From positions 3,100,001 through 3,164,000 of the forward strand of contig NZ_OZ035533.1 in NCBI RefSeq assembly GCF_964033635.1: 64,000 nt of DNA, in the 5' to 3' direction. Under the pieces are notes generated by a model, which saw nothing but the letters and a program-made list of their open reading frames with translations, had not been told where the DNA came from and searched no databases. Below, piece after piece: positions 35,475 to 44,260 of the stretch (position 1 is its first letter; every line of letters starts with the position of its first letter). The translations under genes and the position numbers were made by a program. This DNA comes from Chitinophaga sp. MM2321 (lineage in GTDB: Bacteria > Bacteroidota > Bacteroidia > Chitinophagales > Chitinophagaceae).

Positions 35475-35577
35475 CTTATGATTCAAAAAAACTAAAAAAA
35501 AATTACAAAAGCAAATAGCGGTATGATCTTTTTTGCTCGTTTATAGATGTGATAAGAAAGATGGAGACCGGTATCTC

Positions 35578-36753
35578 ATGATGGACGACAATATAGATAT
35601 AAAAATATTGGAAAAGTACCTGGAAGGTACTGCTTCTGCGGAAGAACAAGAGATGATTGAAGCATGGCTGGCGGAGCGGGAAGCCCATCCCGCCTTGTTT
35701 GAGGAGGAAGAATCGGAGGAAGCACTTCAATATAAAGCAACGGCGAAAATAGCTGTGATGGACGAGCTATATGCAACCGGGGCAGTGGACCGTCCTTACC
35801 GTAAACGACGTATTTTCCTGCTGCGGCTGGCTGCCGCCGCCTCCGTGCTGTCGGCCATTGTAGTGGCGGCCAGCTGGTTCTGGGGAAATATAACGAAAAA
35901 GCATATACGAAACCAGGTAGCATCCAAGGAAGCCAGGCCTCCATTGTCCCGTAACAGGGCCATCCTGGAGCTTTCGGGTGGACGGACCGTTACTTTGGAG
36001 TCCATACAAGCCGGACAAACCCTGCAGGAAGGACAGGTAACCATCATAAAAACAGCCGGCAATGAAATTCAATATCAGCCGGCAGAGATGACATCCCAAC
36101 AGCCGGTTGTCATGAACAAATTAAGTGTACCAAAATCATCACAGTACATAGTTGTATTACCAGACGGCACTAAAGTATGGCTGAATGCCGGATCAACCAT
36201 CAGCTTCCCGGCAGCATTTACCGGCAAGAGCAGAGATGTGGCCGTTACGGGAGAAGCCTATTTTGAAGTCGCCAAAAAAGTAACTGATCATGGAGGAAAC
36301 TATCAACCATTCCGTGTAACAACGAAAAAAATGACGGTATTAGTGTTAGGCACACACTTTAATATCAATGCCTATGAAGATGAACCCGCTGTCAGCACCA
36401 CTTTACTGGAAGGCAGTGTGCAGGTAAAAGTGAACAAACAGAAAATACAGATCAGGCCCGGAGAGCAGGCGCAGTTGAACAATGCCGGCAACCTGTCCGT
36501 AACACAACCAAATATCAAAGAAGTAGTAGCCTGGCAAAAAGGCTATCTGCAATTCCACAACACACCGCTGCAAGAGGTATTCAGGCAAATCGGGCGTTGG
36601 TACGATGTGGAAGTTGTTTTTAAAGGGATAGCTCAGCAAGGGTCATTTCATGGAAAAATTTATCCCGGGATGAAACTGCCGGAAGTACTCCGCAGCCTGG
36701 AAATAAATGGGGCCATGTTTACATATGACGGGACCAAAATTATTGTAGAATAA
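35578..36753 (+). CDS. FecR-family anti-sigma factor (PUL B)
   Basis: The 391-residue protein has an N-terminal sigma-interaction part (KILEKYLEGTASAEEQEMI), a membrane helix (about 80-103, LRLAAAASVLSAIVVAASWF), a FecR domain (KSSQYIVVLPDGTKVWLNAG, AVTGEAYFEVAKK) and a C-terminal DUF4974 domain (YLQFHNTPLQEVFRQIGRWY). It should restrain the divergently encoded sigma factor and respond to the STN domain of the downstream SusC, 67 bp away. Two adjacent ATGs (35578, 35581) are possible starts. Confidence 0.94.
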   Translation: MMDDNIDIKILEKYLEGTASAEEQEMIEAWLAEREAHPALFEEEESEEALQYKATAKIAVMDELYATGAVDRPYRKRRIFLLRLAAAASVLSAIVVAASWFWGNITKKHIRNQVASKEARPPLSRNRAILELSGGRTVTLESIQAGQTLQEGQVTIIKTAGNEIQYQPAEMTSQQPVVMNKLSVPKSSQYIVVLPDGTKVWLNAGSTISFPAAFTGKSRDVAVTGEAYFEVAKKVTDHGGNYQPFRVTTKKMTVLVLGTHFNINAYEDEPAVSTTLLEGSVQVKVNKQKIQIRPGEQAQLNNAGNLSVTQPNIKEVVAWQKGYLQFHNTPLQEVFRQIGRWYDVEVVFKGIAQQGSFHGKIYPGMKLPEVLRSLEINGAMFTYDGTKIIVE

Positions 36754-36820
36754 ATGCTCAACCAAACGATCTTTTGAAAACTATTTACTGCCTCCAAAAT
36801 TAATTACTAAACATCAGATT

Positions 36821-39800
36821 ATGAAACAACCCGTTACGCGATTCCTTTCGGGAAGGGCATCTTCCCGTAGAATACTGTTGCTGCTAACCTGCATGCTGAC
36901 TATCCTCTGGGGCAGCACCATGGCCGAAAAGCAATCCAACAGAATCACATTGAATGTTACCGATCAACCACTTGAACAGATCTTTAAAAAGATTGAAGCA
37001 AAAACAGATTATGTATTCTGGTACAAAATGGATGTGCTGAAGAAAGCGCAACCTGTAACCATAAAAGTGAACGATCAGGATATTTTGCAGGTACTGGAAA
37101 GCATCTTTAAAAACCAGGACCTCACTTACACCATTGAAAAAAACATCATTGCTATCAGGGAAAAACAACCAGAGGGCATCACCGGTATCAATCCGCTGAT
37201 AGCCCCGCTGGCGGTGATTAAAGGGAAAGTACTCAACGATGACGGAGAGCCTTTACCCGGTGTTACCATTAAAACCAAAAGCAACAAAGTATTTGCCACC
37301 ACTGATGAACACGGCCTTTTTACCATTAAAGTTGACCCCGGAGAAACACTTATCTTTTCTTACATCGGTTATGAGGCTTCTGAAGTAATCATAAAATCGG
37401 AAGAAGCCCTGACCATCACCATGAAACCCTCTTCCGATAAATTATCAGAAGTAGTGGTAGTTGGATATGGTACACAAAAGCGCGCTAATTTAACCGGCGC
37501 CGTAGCGACCATCAATTACGACAAAGCCCTGGAAAACAGGCCCATCACCAATCCCAGCCAGGCTTTGGCTGGTAAAGTAGCCGGTGTATTCGTGAGCCAG
37601 AACTCCGGATCACCGGGCAGCGATGGCGCCACCTTGCGTATCCGTGGTTTTGGTACGCTGAATAATACCGATCCCCTCATCCTCATAGATGGTATTGAAG
37701 GCAAACTTGCAGAAGTAAATCCTTCGGATATCGCCAGCATTACCATCCTGAAAGATGCAGCATCCGCCGCTATTTATGGTTCCCGTGCTGCAAATGGTAT
37801 TGTGCTGGTAACCACAAAAAGAGGTAGCTATAATTCAGAACCTGTCATCTCCTACAATGGCTACTATGGCTTACAGCAACTGGGTAAAAAATATGACCGC
37901 ATTAATAACAGTGAACAATTTATGAAAATGTGGAACACGGCTGTGGTAAACAGTGGCGGAGATCCCCTGTTTCCACAGAATGTGATTGATGATTTCAGTA
38001 AAAATAAAGATCCGTATCTCTACCCGAATACTGATTTTTATAAAGAAATATTCCGCACTGCTCCTATTACCGAACATAATATCTCTGTAAGAGGTGGTTC
38101 TGCGAAACAGAATTTCTTCCTGTCTGCCAATTATCTTTCACAGGACGGGATTATTCGTCAGACTGACAGTAAACGTTATGGGGTAAATTTTTCCATCAAC
38201 AACAAAGTAAAAGACTGGCTGGAAATAGGTGGCCGTGTACAGATCACCCGCAAGATTACCAACAGCCCGGTGGATGGTATTAACCGTGTTTACTACATCA
38301 TGTCAAACGGTGCTTATCCTTTTATAGCACCTTATACAGCAGACGGCCGTTTCGGCGCCACACAGGCATTACGTCCGGATGGCTCTCCTATCGTGGATTC
38401 CCGCAACCCGTTGGCCGACTTATATAATGGCAACAGCCAGTATGCCAATAATTTCTTCAGGGCCAATCTGAATGCTACCGCAAACATCACAAAGGACCTG
38501 ACTTTCAAAACGATGTTTACCGGTCAGTCCAACAACAACCGCCAGGATAAATACAACCAGCTCAATTATGTATATACCGCTGGTGGCGTACAGGGCAAGG
38601 TGCTGGATTATCCTTCGCAGATTTCTCCATACCGGGCTAATAATGAAGAGTTTTACTGGGTATATTATAACACCCTCAACTATACGAAATCATTTAACAA
38701 CACGCATAACTTCTCTGCTATCGTGGGTATGCAGGCAGAGTCTTACCAGTTGAAGAATATGTTTGCACAGAAATCTGATCCGCCTAAATCCGGATTGAAT
38801 GAAGTAGATGCCGGTACCAGTAATGTACAGGCTTCTGGCAACACTACAGAATGGAGTATGCTGGGTTATTTCGGAAGGGTAAACTACAACTACAAGGAAA
38901 AATACCTGCTGGAAGGTAACATCCGCGCAGATGCGTCTTCCCGTTTCAGGGAAGGAAACCGCTGGGGATATTTCCCGTCAGTATCCGCAGGATGGGCCAT
39001 GGAAAAGGAAGAATTCATTAAAAACATTCCGGCTATTTCACAATTGAAATTACGCGCATCCTGGGGACAACTTGGTAATCAGAACATCAGCAATAACTAT
39101 CCTTATATCGGGTCTGTTACACAAACTAACGGTACCAGCTATACGGCGGGTGGACAATTTGCACCGGGTGCAGCTATCACTGCACTGGTGGATCCGAATA
39201 TCAGCTGGGAAACCACTACCAGTACGGATATTGGCCTGGATGTCGGTTTGTTTAATAATGCACTGTCTTTTGAACTGGATTATTTTAACAAGAATACAGA
39301 TCAGATCCTGGTGCAACTGCCTATTTCTACAGTATTAGGACAAGTAAGCGCACCTATCCAGAATATCGGGAAGATGAATAACAAAGGATTTGAAATATCA
39401 GCCAATTATCATTCTCCTGAATATAGCTCCGGCTTCAGTTATTCCATCGGAGCGAATTTCACCTATATCAAAAATGTGGTGACCAAGTTCCGGGAAGATG
39501 CACCGGATCAGCTGTGGCTGATCAGAGAAGGGCTTCCCTACAAAATGCTGTATGGTTTTAAATCAATCGGTGTATTTCAATCTGATAAGGAAGCCAGTGA
39601 TTACATGAGTAACAACGGGTACGTTCCCGTGGCTGGTGATCTGAAATATGAAGATGTGAATGGTGATGGTAAACTGGATTTTAACGATAAACAATCGTTG
39701 GGGAATACTTTACCTAAATACACTTATGGTGCTACATTCAATGCCAACTATAAAAACTGGAGCCTGAATATTGTTACGCAGGGACTGGCAGGTATCAGTG

Positions 39801-40195
39801 GTTACAATCAGAGTGCATGGACTACCCCACTGGGTATTTCCGGTGGTACCCTGCTCACCAGGTGGGAAAACGCCTGGACACCTGAAAACCATAGCAATAC
39901 TTTACCCCGTATAGTCGTAAACGATACCTGGAACAGGTATGAGTCTTCTTTCTGGATACAGAACATGAGTTACTTTAAGATCAAGAATGTACAGTTGTCG
40001 TACCAGCTGCCTGCATCTTTACTGCAAAGGATTCATTTCAAAGGCGGCAGCATCTATGCCAATGTGCAGAACCTGCCATCTTTTACCAGTAAAGGATACT
40101 TCGGCTTTGATCCGGAGCAGAACACATTCGAAAACGGTAGCGGTGTTTATCCGACACCTGTTATCACTTCTTTTGGTATTAATCTGCAACTTTAA
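36821..40195 (+). CDS. SusC-type TonB-dependent transporter with STN domain (PUL B)
   Basis: The 1124-residue protein has a leader (to about residue 36), an STN domain (about 40-105, LEQIFKKIEAKTDYVFWYK), a carboxypeptidase-regulatory-like domain (about 125-200), a plug (NPSQALAGKVAGVFVSQNSG, LRIRGFGTLNNTDPLILIDG, DAASAAIYGSRAANGIVLVT) and a large barrel ending in FGINLQL. It imports oligosaccharides with SusD. Unlike the other two SusC genes, no antisense terminator hairpin occurs between FecR and this gene. Confidence 0.96.
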   Translation: MKQPVTRFLSGRASSRRILLLLTCMLTILWGSTMAEKQSNRITLNVTDQPLEQIFKKIEAKTDYVFWYKMDVLKKAQPVTIKVNDQDILQVLESIFKNQDLTYTIEKNIIAIREKQPEGITGINPLIAPLAVIKGKVLNDDGEPLPGVTIKTKSNKVFATTDEHGLFTIKVDPGETLIFSYIGYEASEVIIKSEEALTITMKPSSDKLSEVVVVGYGTQKRANLTGAVATINYDKALENRPITNPSQALAGKVAGVFVSQNSGSPGSDGATLRIRGFGTLNNTDPLILIDGIEGKLAEVNPSDIASITILKDAASAAIYGSRAANGIVLVTTKRGSYNSEPVISYNGYYGLQQLGKKYDRINNSEQFMKMWNTAVVNSGGDPLFPQNVIDDFSKNKDPYLYPNTDFYKEIFRTAPITEHNISVRGGSAKQNFFLSANYLSQDGIIRQTDSKRYGVNFSINNKVKDWLEIGGRVQITRKITNSPVDGINRVYYIMSNGAYPFIAPYTADGRFGATQALRPDGSPIVDSRNPLADLYNGNSQYANNFFRANLNATANITKDLTFKTMFTGQSNNNRQDKYNQLNYVYTAGGVQGKVLDYPSQISPYRANNEEFYWVYYNTLNYTKSFNNTHNFSAIVGMQAESYQLKNMFAQKSDPPKSGLNEVDAGTSNVQASGNTTEWSMLGYFGRVNYNYKEKYLLEGNIRADASSRFREGNRWGYFPSVSAGWAMEKEEFIKNIPAISQLKLRASWGQLGNQNISNNYPYIGSVTQTNGTSYTAGGQFAPGAAITALVDPNISWETTTSTDIGLDVGLFNNALSFELDYFNKNTDQILVQLPISTVLGQVSAPIQNIGKMNNKGFEISANYHSPEYSSGFSYSIGANFTYIKNVVTKFREDAPDQLWLIREGLPYKMLYGFKSIGVFQSDKEASDYMSNNGYVPVAGDLKYEDVNGDGKLDFNDKQSLGNTLPKYTYGATFNANYKNWSLNIVTQGLAGISGYNQSAWTTPLGISGGTLLTRWENAWTPENHSNTLPRIVVNDTWNRYESSFWIQNMSYFKIKNVQLSYQLPASLLQRIHFKGGSIYANVQNLPSFTSKGYFGFDPEQNTFENGSGVYPTPVITSFGINLQL

Positions 40196-40207
40196 ACTGA
40201 ACTGACT

Positions 40208-41737
40208 ATGAGATATATATTCTTAATGACGATAGCCGCGGCATTCATGGTAAGTGGTTGCTCGAAATCTTTCCTGGATAAAAAGCCGGATGACCGTATC
40301 ACTACAGATAATTTCTGGGCAGACGAATCTGATGCCAACCTGGCCTTGTATGGTGTATATAATGTTTTGCATCAGGACTTTGTATATGGTTATGGCGGCG
40401 GATTTGACGCCTGTACACCCAATGCCTACCAGTGGGCTCACTGGGAAGGTATGGAACAACAGGTAGGCAACGGCAGCATTTCAGCCAACGATGCCGGCAT
40501 TGTAAGTGGCCGCTGGCAGAAGTGTTATACCGGTATTAACCGGGCCAATACTTTTATCGAAAACATCGACAAAGTACCGATGGATGATCAGCTGAAAGAG
40601 CAGATGAAAGGTGAAATCTTTTTTTTAAGAGGCGTCTTTTATGCCTTGCTCGCAAATAGTTATGGTGGCGTACCGGTATTTACCAAAACGATCAGCGCCG
40701 ACGAAGCCCGCACCCTGAAACGTAATACAGAAGAAGAAACATGGACGCAGGTACATGCTGATTATGATGAAGCGATCAAAAGACTGGGCACCACCGCACC
40801 TATAACAGGCAGGGCTACACTGGGCGCTGCACTGGCCATGAAAATGCGCGCTTACCTGTACAAAGGCAACTGGGATAAAGTACTGGAGTATACCGCTAAA
40901 ATTGATGCATTAAACAAGTATAGCCTGTTCCCCAGCTATCACGGCTTATTTCAGCTGGCGAATGAAAATAATGCTGAAGTAATCTTCGACGTGGAATATA
41001 TGGATGGCCCCTTCACCCAGGGAAGTTTATTTGACCGCCACTGGCAGCCGCAGAATATGAAATATGGTATCGATGGTTCCAATTCCGTTGCACCTATTCA
41101 GAATTTAGTGGATGCCTATGAAACCATCGACGGCACACCGGTAAATCCCGCAACCCCTTATGTAAACAGGGATCCACGGCTGGACTTTACCATTCTGCGC
41201 CCCGGTGCTTATTTCCAGGGACAGCTGTATCCTGTTGAAATTAAAAATCATACCGGGCAGAAAGTTGGTTTCAGCATCAGGAAATATACCATAGAAACCC
41301 AGCAGGTAGTAGCCGGACAAGAGCCTTTGAATTTTATTGTTTTCCGTTACGCAGATGTAATACTCTCCAAAGCGGAAGCATTAATAGAAAAAGGAACAGA
41401 TGTACCAGCGGCTATTAAACTGATTAACCAAATCCGTACTTCCCGTACAGATGTAAAAATCAAGCCATTACCCACCGACCTTTCCCAGACAGACGCCCGT
41501 ATAAAGCTGCGTCATGAAAGAAGAATAGAGTTTGCGCTGGAAGGTGTTTATTGGGATGATATCAGACGTTGGGGCATTGGTAAGGACATCTACCCCGTTC
41601 AGGTGCGCGGCGCTGATGGCGGACTGATTGAAACAAAATTTGGTAATGGATATGTACAGAGTAAATCCATGTACCTGCCGATTTCCAATAATGAAATTTC
41701 TTTAAATCAGAACCTGACACAAAATCCAGGGTATTAA
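40208..41737 (+). CDS. SusD/RagB glycan-binding lipoprotein (PUL B)
   Basis: The 509-residue protein has a lipoprotein signal (TIAAAFMVSGCSKSFLDKKP) and SusD marks: GEIFFLRGVFYALLANSYGGVPVF, VILSKAEALIEKG, and IKLRHERRIEFALEGVYWDDIRRWG. The start is 12 bp after SusC, so the two are co-translated. Its ligand is not predictable from the sequence. The nearest enzyme is a convergent GH32 gene that more likely belongs to PUL C. Confidence 0.95.
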   Translation: MRYIFLMTIAAAFMVSGCSKSFLDKKPDDRITTDNFWADESDANLALYGVYNVLHQDFVYGYGGGFDACTPNAYQWAHWEGMEQQVGNGSISANDAGIVSGRWQKCYTGINRANTFIENIDKVPMDDQLKEQMKGEIFFLRGVFYALLANSYGGVPVFTKTISADEARTLKRNTEEETWTQVHADYDEAIKRLGTTAPITGRATLGAALAMKMRAYLYKGNWDKVLEYTAKIDALNKYSLFPSYHGLFQLANENNAEVIFDVEYMDGPFTQGSLFDRHWQPQNMKYGIDGSNSVAPIQNLVDAYETIDGTPVNPATPYVNRDPRLDFTILRPGAYFQGQLYPVEIKNHTGQKVGFSIRKYTIETQQVVAGQEPLNFIVFRYADVILSKAEALIEKGTDVPAAIKLINQIRTSRTDVKIKPLPTDLSQTDARIKLRHERRIEFALEGVYWDDIRRWGIGKDIYPVQVRGADGGLIETKFGNGYVQSKSMYLPISNNEISLNQNLTQNPGY

Positions 41738-41783
41738 AATTGTTTTGCGTTTTTAAAGCATCCCTTGCTTTATTAACCCAGTG

Positions 41784-41819
41784 AAAGGCCGCATAGATCT
41801 TAAGATTTATGCGGCCTTT
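41784..41819. terminator. Bidirectional terminator between PUL B and PUL C
   Basis: A 12-bp stem AAAGGCCGCATA/TATGCGGCCTTT with a 12-nt loop lies between the convergent SusD and GH32 genes. A and T ends at either side let it work in both directions. Confidence 0.75.
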
Positions 41820-41861
41820 ATCATTTGCCCGACATCTTCACAAAATGATCACTGGAACTAA

Positions 41862-43388
41862 CTATTCCCAAATACTTTTTAAAGGCGTTAGTTGTAATGA
41901 TTTCATGCTAAAATGAGCCGGTGACTGGATCCGGATATTAGAGAATACCTGGTCGGGGAAAAATATATCCGTCATTACAGAAAGACCTTTATCCGCGAAA
42001 AGTTCTACAGATGCATTGTCCAATACAATGGTCATATCCAGTTCAGGACTATTTGAAAACCGGGGAGCAGTATGCTTTGCAGCAAAACCATCCTGGAAAT
42101 CAGCTTTGCCGGATTGGGTTCTGTCTATATAAAACTGATTATTTTCTTTGTCATAACCCATTACTACTTTCTGAGCAGAGTCATTTGAAATTGTAATAGC
42201 GAAACTTTCTATTTTGTCCGCAGTGAGGTGCAGTTTTACAGGACCCGACACCTTTCCGGCTTTACCGGTAAGGTCATAGTCTGTTACATCCACATTTATT
42301 GCTCTGACTGTTTTTCCTTCGAGTACATCCAGCTCTGTAACCGGTTGGGCAGTGAGCAACCATTTATCCCCTGCTTTCGTGATCCCTAACTCCCTGGGGA
42401 TAGTATTGGCGCTTCGCCATTGCTGTGTAGGCACCAGAGTAGCATAATGCCAGTTGCTCATCCATCCGAGGAATATTTTGCGTTTGCCGGTGTTCGACCA
42501 GGTGATACCCGCATAGTTATCAGGTCCGTAATCCACCCATTTAATTTCCTTATCTGAGGCAGTAAATTTATTACCATCAAACTGTCCGGTAAAATATTGT
42601 GTGGCAGATCCTCCACCAGGACCTCCGGAGCTGACGCTTACCAGCAATACCCATACCTGTTCTCCATTGTAATCCAGGGAGAACAGATCAGGACATTCCC
42701 AAACACCTTCGTGAGATCCTTCCTGCTGGCCAAATTCACTTTCCTTAGTCCAGTTCTTCAGATCAGGTGAGCCATAAAAAGTAATCCGGTCTTTGGTAGC
42801 CAGCGTCATCACCCATTTTTTGCCTGCTTCAAACCACATCACTTTAGGATCCCGGAAATCCCTTATTCCCGGGTTTCTCAACACAGGATTATTTTCATAT
42901 TTGGTCCATGTTTTTCCATCATCCAGGCTATAGGCAAGACTTTGTTTTTCATAATCATCCCTGCCTGCGTTCTGGATAAGGGTATCATGGTGGGTAAAGA
43001 TGGCCACCAGGGGAATTTTCCCATCTTTGCCGAAACCACTTGTATTATTACTATCCACCACTTCGCTTCCGGAATAAATATAGCCCAGGCTGTCGGGGTA
43101 CAAAGCGATGGGCTGTTGCTCCCAGTGGATAAGGTCTTTGCTGGTAGCATGGCCCCAATGCATAGGCCCCCAGACATTACTGTCCGGATAATGCTGAAAA
43201 AACAGGTGATACTGGTTATTGAAATAAACCATTCCGTTAGGATCATTCATCCAGTTTGCTTTGGGGCTAAAATGGATTTGAGGCCGGTGTTTTTCGTGAT
43301 AAGTTGTACCCTCCTTCCCTTGCTTAATTGCATTGCTGCAAGCAGTTAGCACCGCAAACAGCAGGAGGTATTTTAATTTTGTCATCAT
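41862..43388 (-). CDS. Glycoside hydrolase family 32 (fructan hydrolase), lipoprotein
   Basis: The 508-residue protein has a lipoprotein signal (LLFAVLTACSNAIK), so it is probably surface or periplasm anchored. The five-bladed GH32 domain carries all three acids: nucleophile Asp in NWMNDPNGMVYF, stabiliser Asp in FRDPKVMWF and acid/base Glu in WECPDLFSL. A C-terminal beta-sandwich (GH32C-like; SVELFADKG) follows. It should release fructose from levan, inulin or sucrose-type substrates. It is last in the PUL C run, 44 bp after the SDR gene. The exact substrate (levan or inulin, exo or endo) cannot be read off. Confidence 0.94.
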   Translation of the reverse strand: MMTKLKYLLLFAVLTACSNAIKQGKEGTTYHEKHRPQIHFSPKANWMNDPNGMVYFNNQYHLFFQHYPDSNVWGPMHWGHATSKDLIHWEQQPIALYPDSLGYIYSGSEVVDSNNTSGFGKDGKIPLVAIFTHHDTLIQNAGRDDYEKQSLAYSLDDGKTWTKYENNPVLRNPGIRDFRDPKVMWFEAGKKWVMTLATKDRITFYGSPDLKNWTKESEFGQQEGSHEGVWECPDLFSLDYNGEQVWVLLVSVSSGGPGGGSATQYFTGQFDGNKFTASDKEIKWVDYGPDNYAGITWSNTGKRKIFLGWMSNWHYATLVPTQQWRSANTIPRELGITKAGDKWLLTAQPVTELDVLEGKTVRAINVDVTDYDLTGKAGKVSGPVKLHLTADKIESFAITISNDSAQKVVMGYDKENNQFYIDRTQSGKADFQDGFAAKHTAPRFSNSPELDMTIVLDNASVELFADKGLSVMTDIFFPDQVFSNIRIQSPAHFSMKSLQLTPLKSIWE

Positions 43389-43432
43389 TTATCTTTTTTG
43401 AAAAATTTGATAATCCATTTAATTATTGAATG

Positions 43433-44185
43433 CTAGTAGGTGGCCCTGCCACCGGAAATATCATAGATAAATCCTGTAGAAAAACTATTTTCATCAGACA
43501 CTATAAAACAAGACATAGCTGCTACTTCTGCAACCGTACCTAATCGTTCCATCGGTATTTTCGCTGTCATATAGGCCAGTTGTTCCGCAGAGGTACCATC
43601 ATTCATCGGTGTTCTGATCACAGCAGGTGCCAGTCCGTTAACCGTAATCTGTGTGGTTGCATATTCCTTCGCCACCCCTTTAACAAGCCCTATAACACCA
43701 GCTTTGGTAGTGGAATAACCCACCATTCCGGGGTTGCCTTCTTTGCCGGCAATAGAGGCAATCAATAATATCCTGCCCTGCTGTCGCTTCTCCATTATTT
43801 GTAAGGTATATTTTGTGATCAGAAAAGTACCTTTCAGATTAACATCATATATCTGATCAAAATCGGCTGTTGTGTACGCAGTAATGCTGGTAGCGGTAGG
43901 ACCAACAATGCCGGCGGCATGCACCAGGATATCGATCTGCTGCCACTTCTTCTCCACCGCCAAAAGGCTTGCTGACACCTGTGTTTCATCACTGATATCG
44001 GTTAAATATCCTTCTGCGTGTATCCCTTCCTGTTGGAACGCTTCCACCGTACTTTTTAAAGCGGAAGCGTCTCTATCAAAAAGTGCGACTACGGCTCCCT
44101 CCTTTCCCAGCCGGTGTGCTACAGCCATCCCGATACCGGTTGCACCGCCCGTGATGACTGCTATTTTATGATTAAACCGATCCAT
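43433..44185 (-). CDS. Short-chain dehydrogenase (3-ketoacyl-ACP reductase-like)
   Basis: The 250-residue classical SDR has TGGATGIGMAVAHRLG (cofactor binding), VHAAGIVG, ILLIASIAGKEG with catalytic Ser, and YSTTKAGVIGLVKGVAKEY with Tyr and Lys. The C-terminus (FIYDISGGRATY) is like FabG and glucose/sugar dehydrogenases. Placed between two enzymes of PUL C, it may oxidise or reduce a sugar released by them rather than act in lipid synthesis. It has no signal peptide, so it is cytoplasmic. Confidence 0.88.
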   Translation of the reverse strand: MDRFNHKIAVITGGATGIGMAVAHRLGKEGAVVALFDRDASALKSTVEAFQQEGIHAEGYLTDISDETQVSASLLAVEKKWQQIDILVHAAGIVGPTATSITAYTTADFDQIYDVNLKGTFLITKYTLQIMEKRQQGRILLIASIAGKEGNPGMVGYSTTKAGVIGLVKGVAKEYATTQITVNGLAPAVIRTPMNDGTSAEQLAYMTAKIPMERLGTVAEVAAMSCFIVSDENSFSTGFIYDISGGRATY

Positions 44186-44260
44186 TCTTTTGTAAATTTA
44201 AAAGGGAATAAATTCCATATTCTGCCTGATACGGGTGGATTTGTATTTTCATATCCTGCA

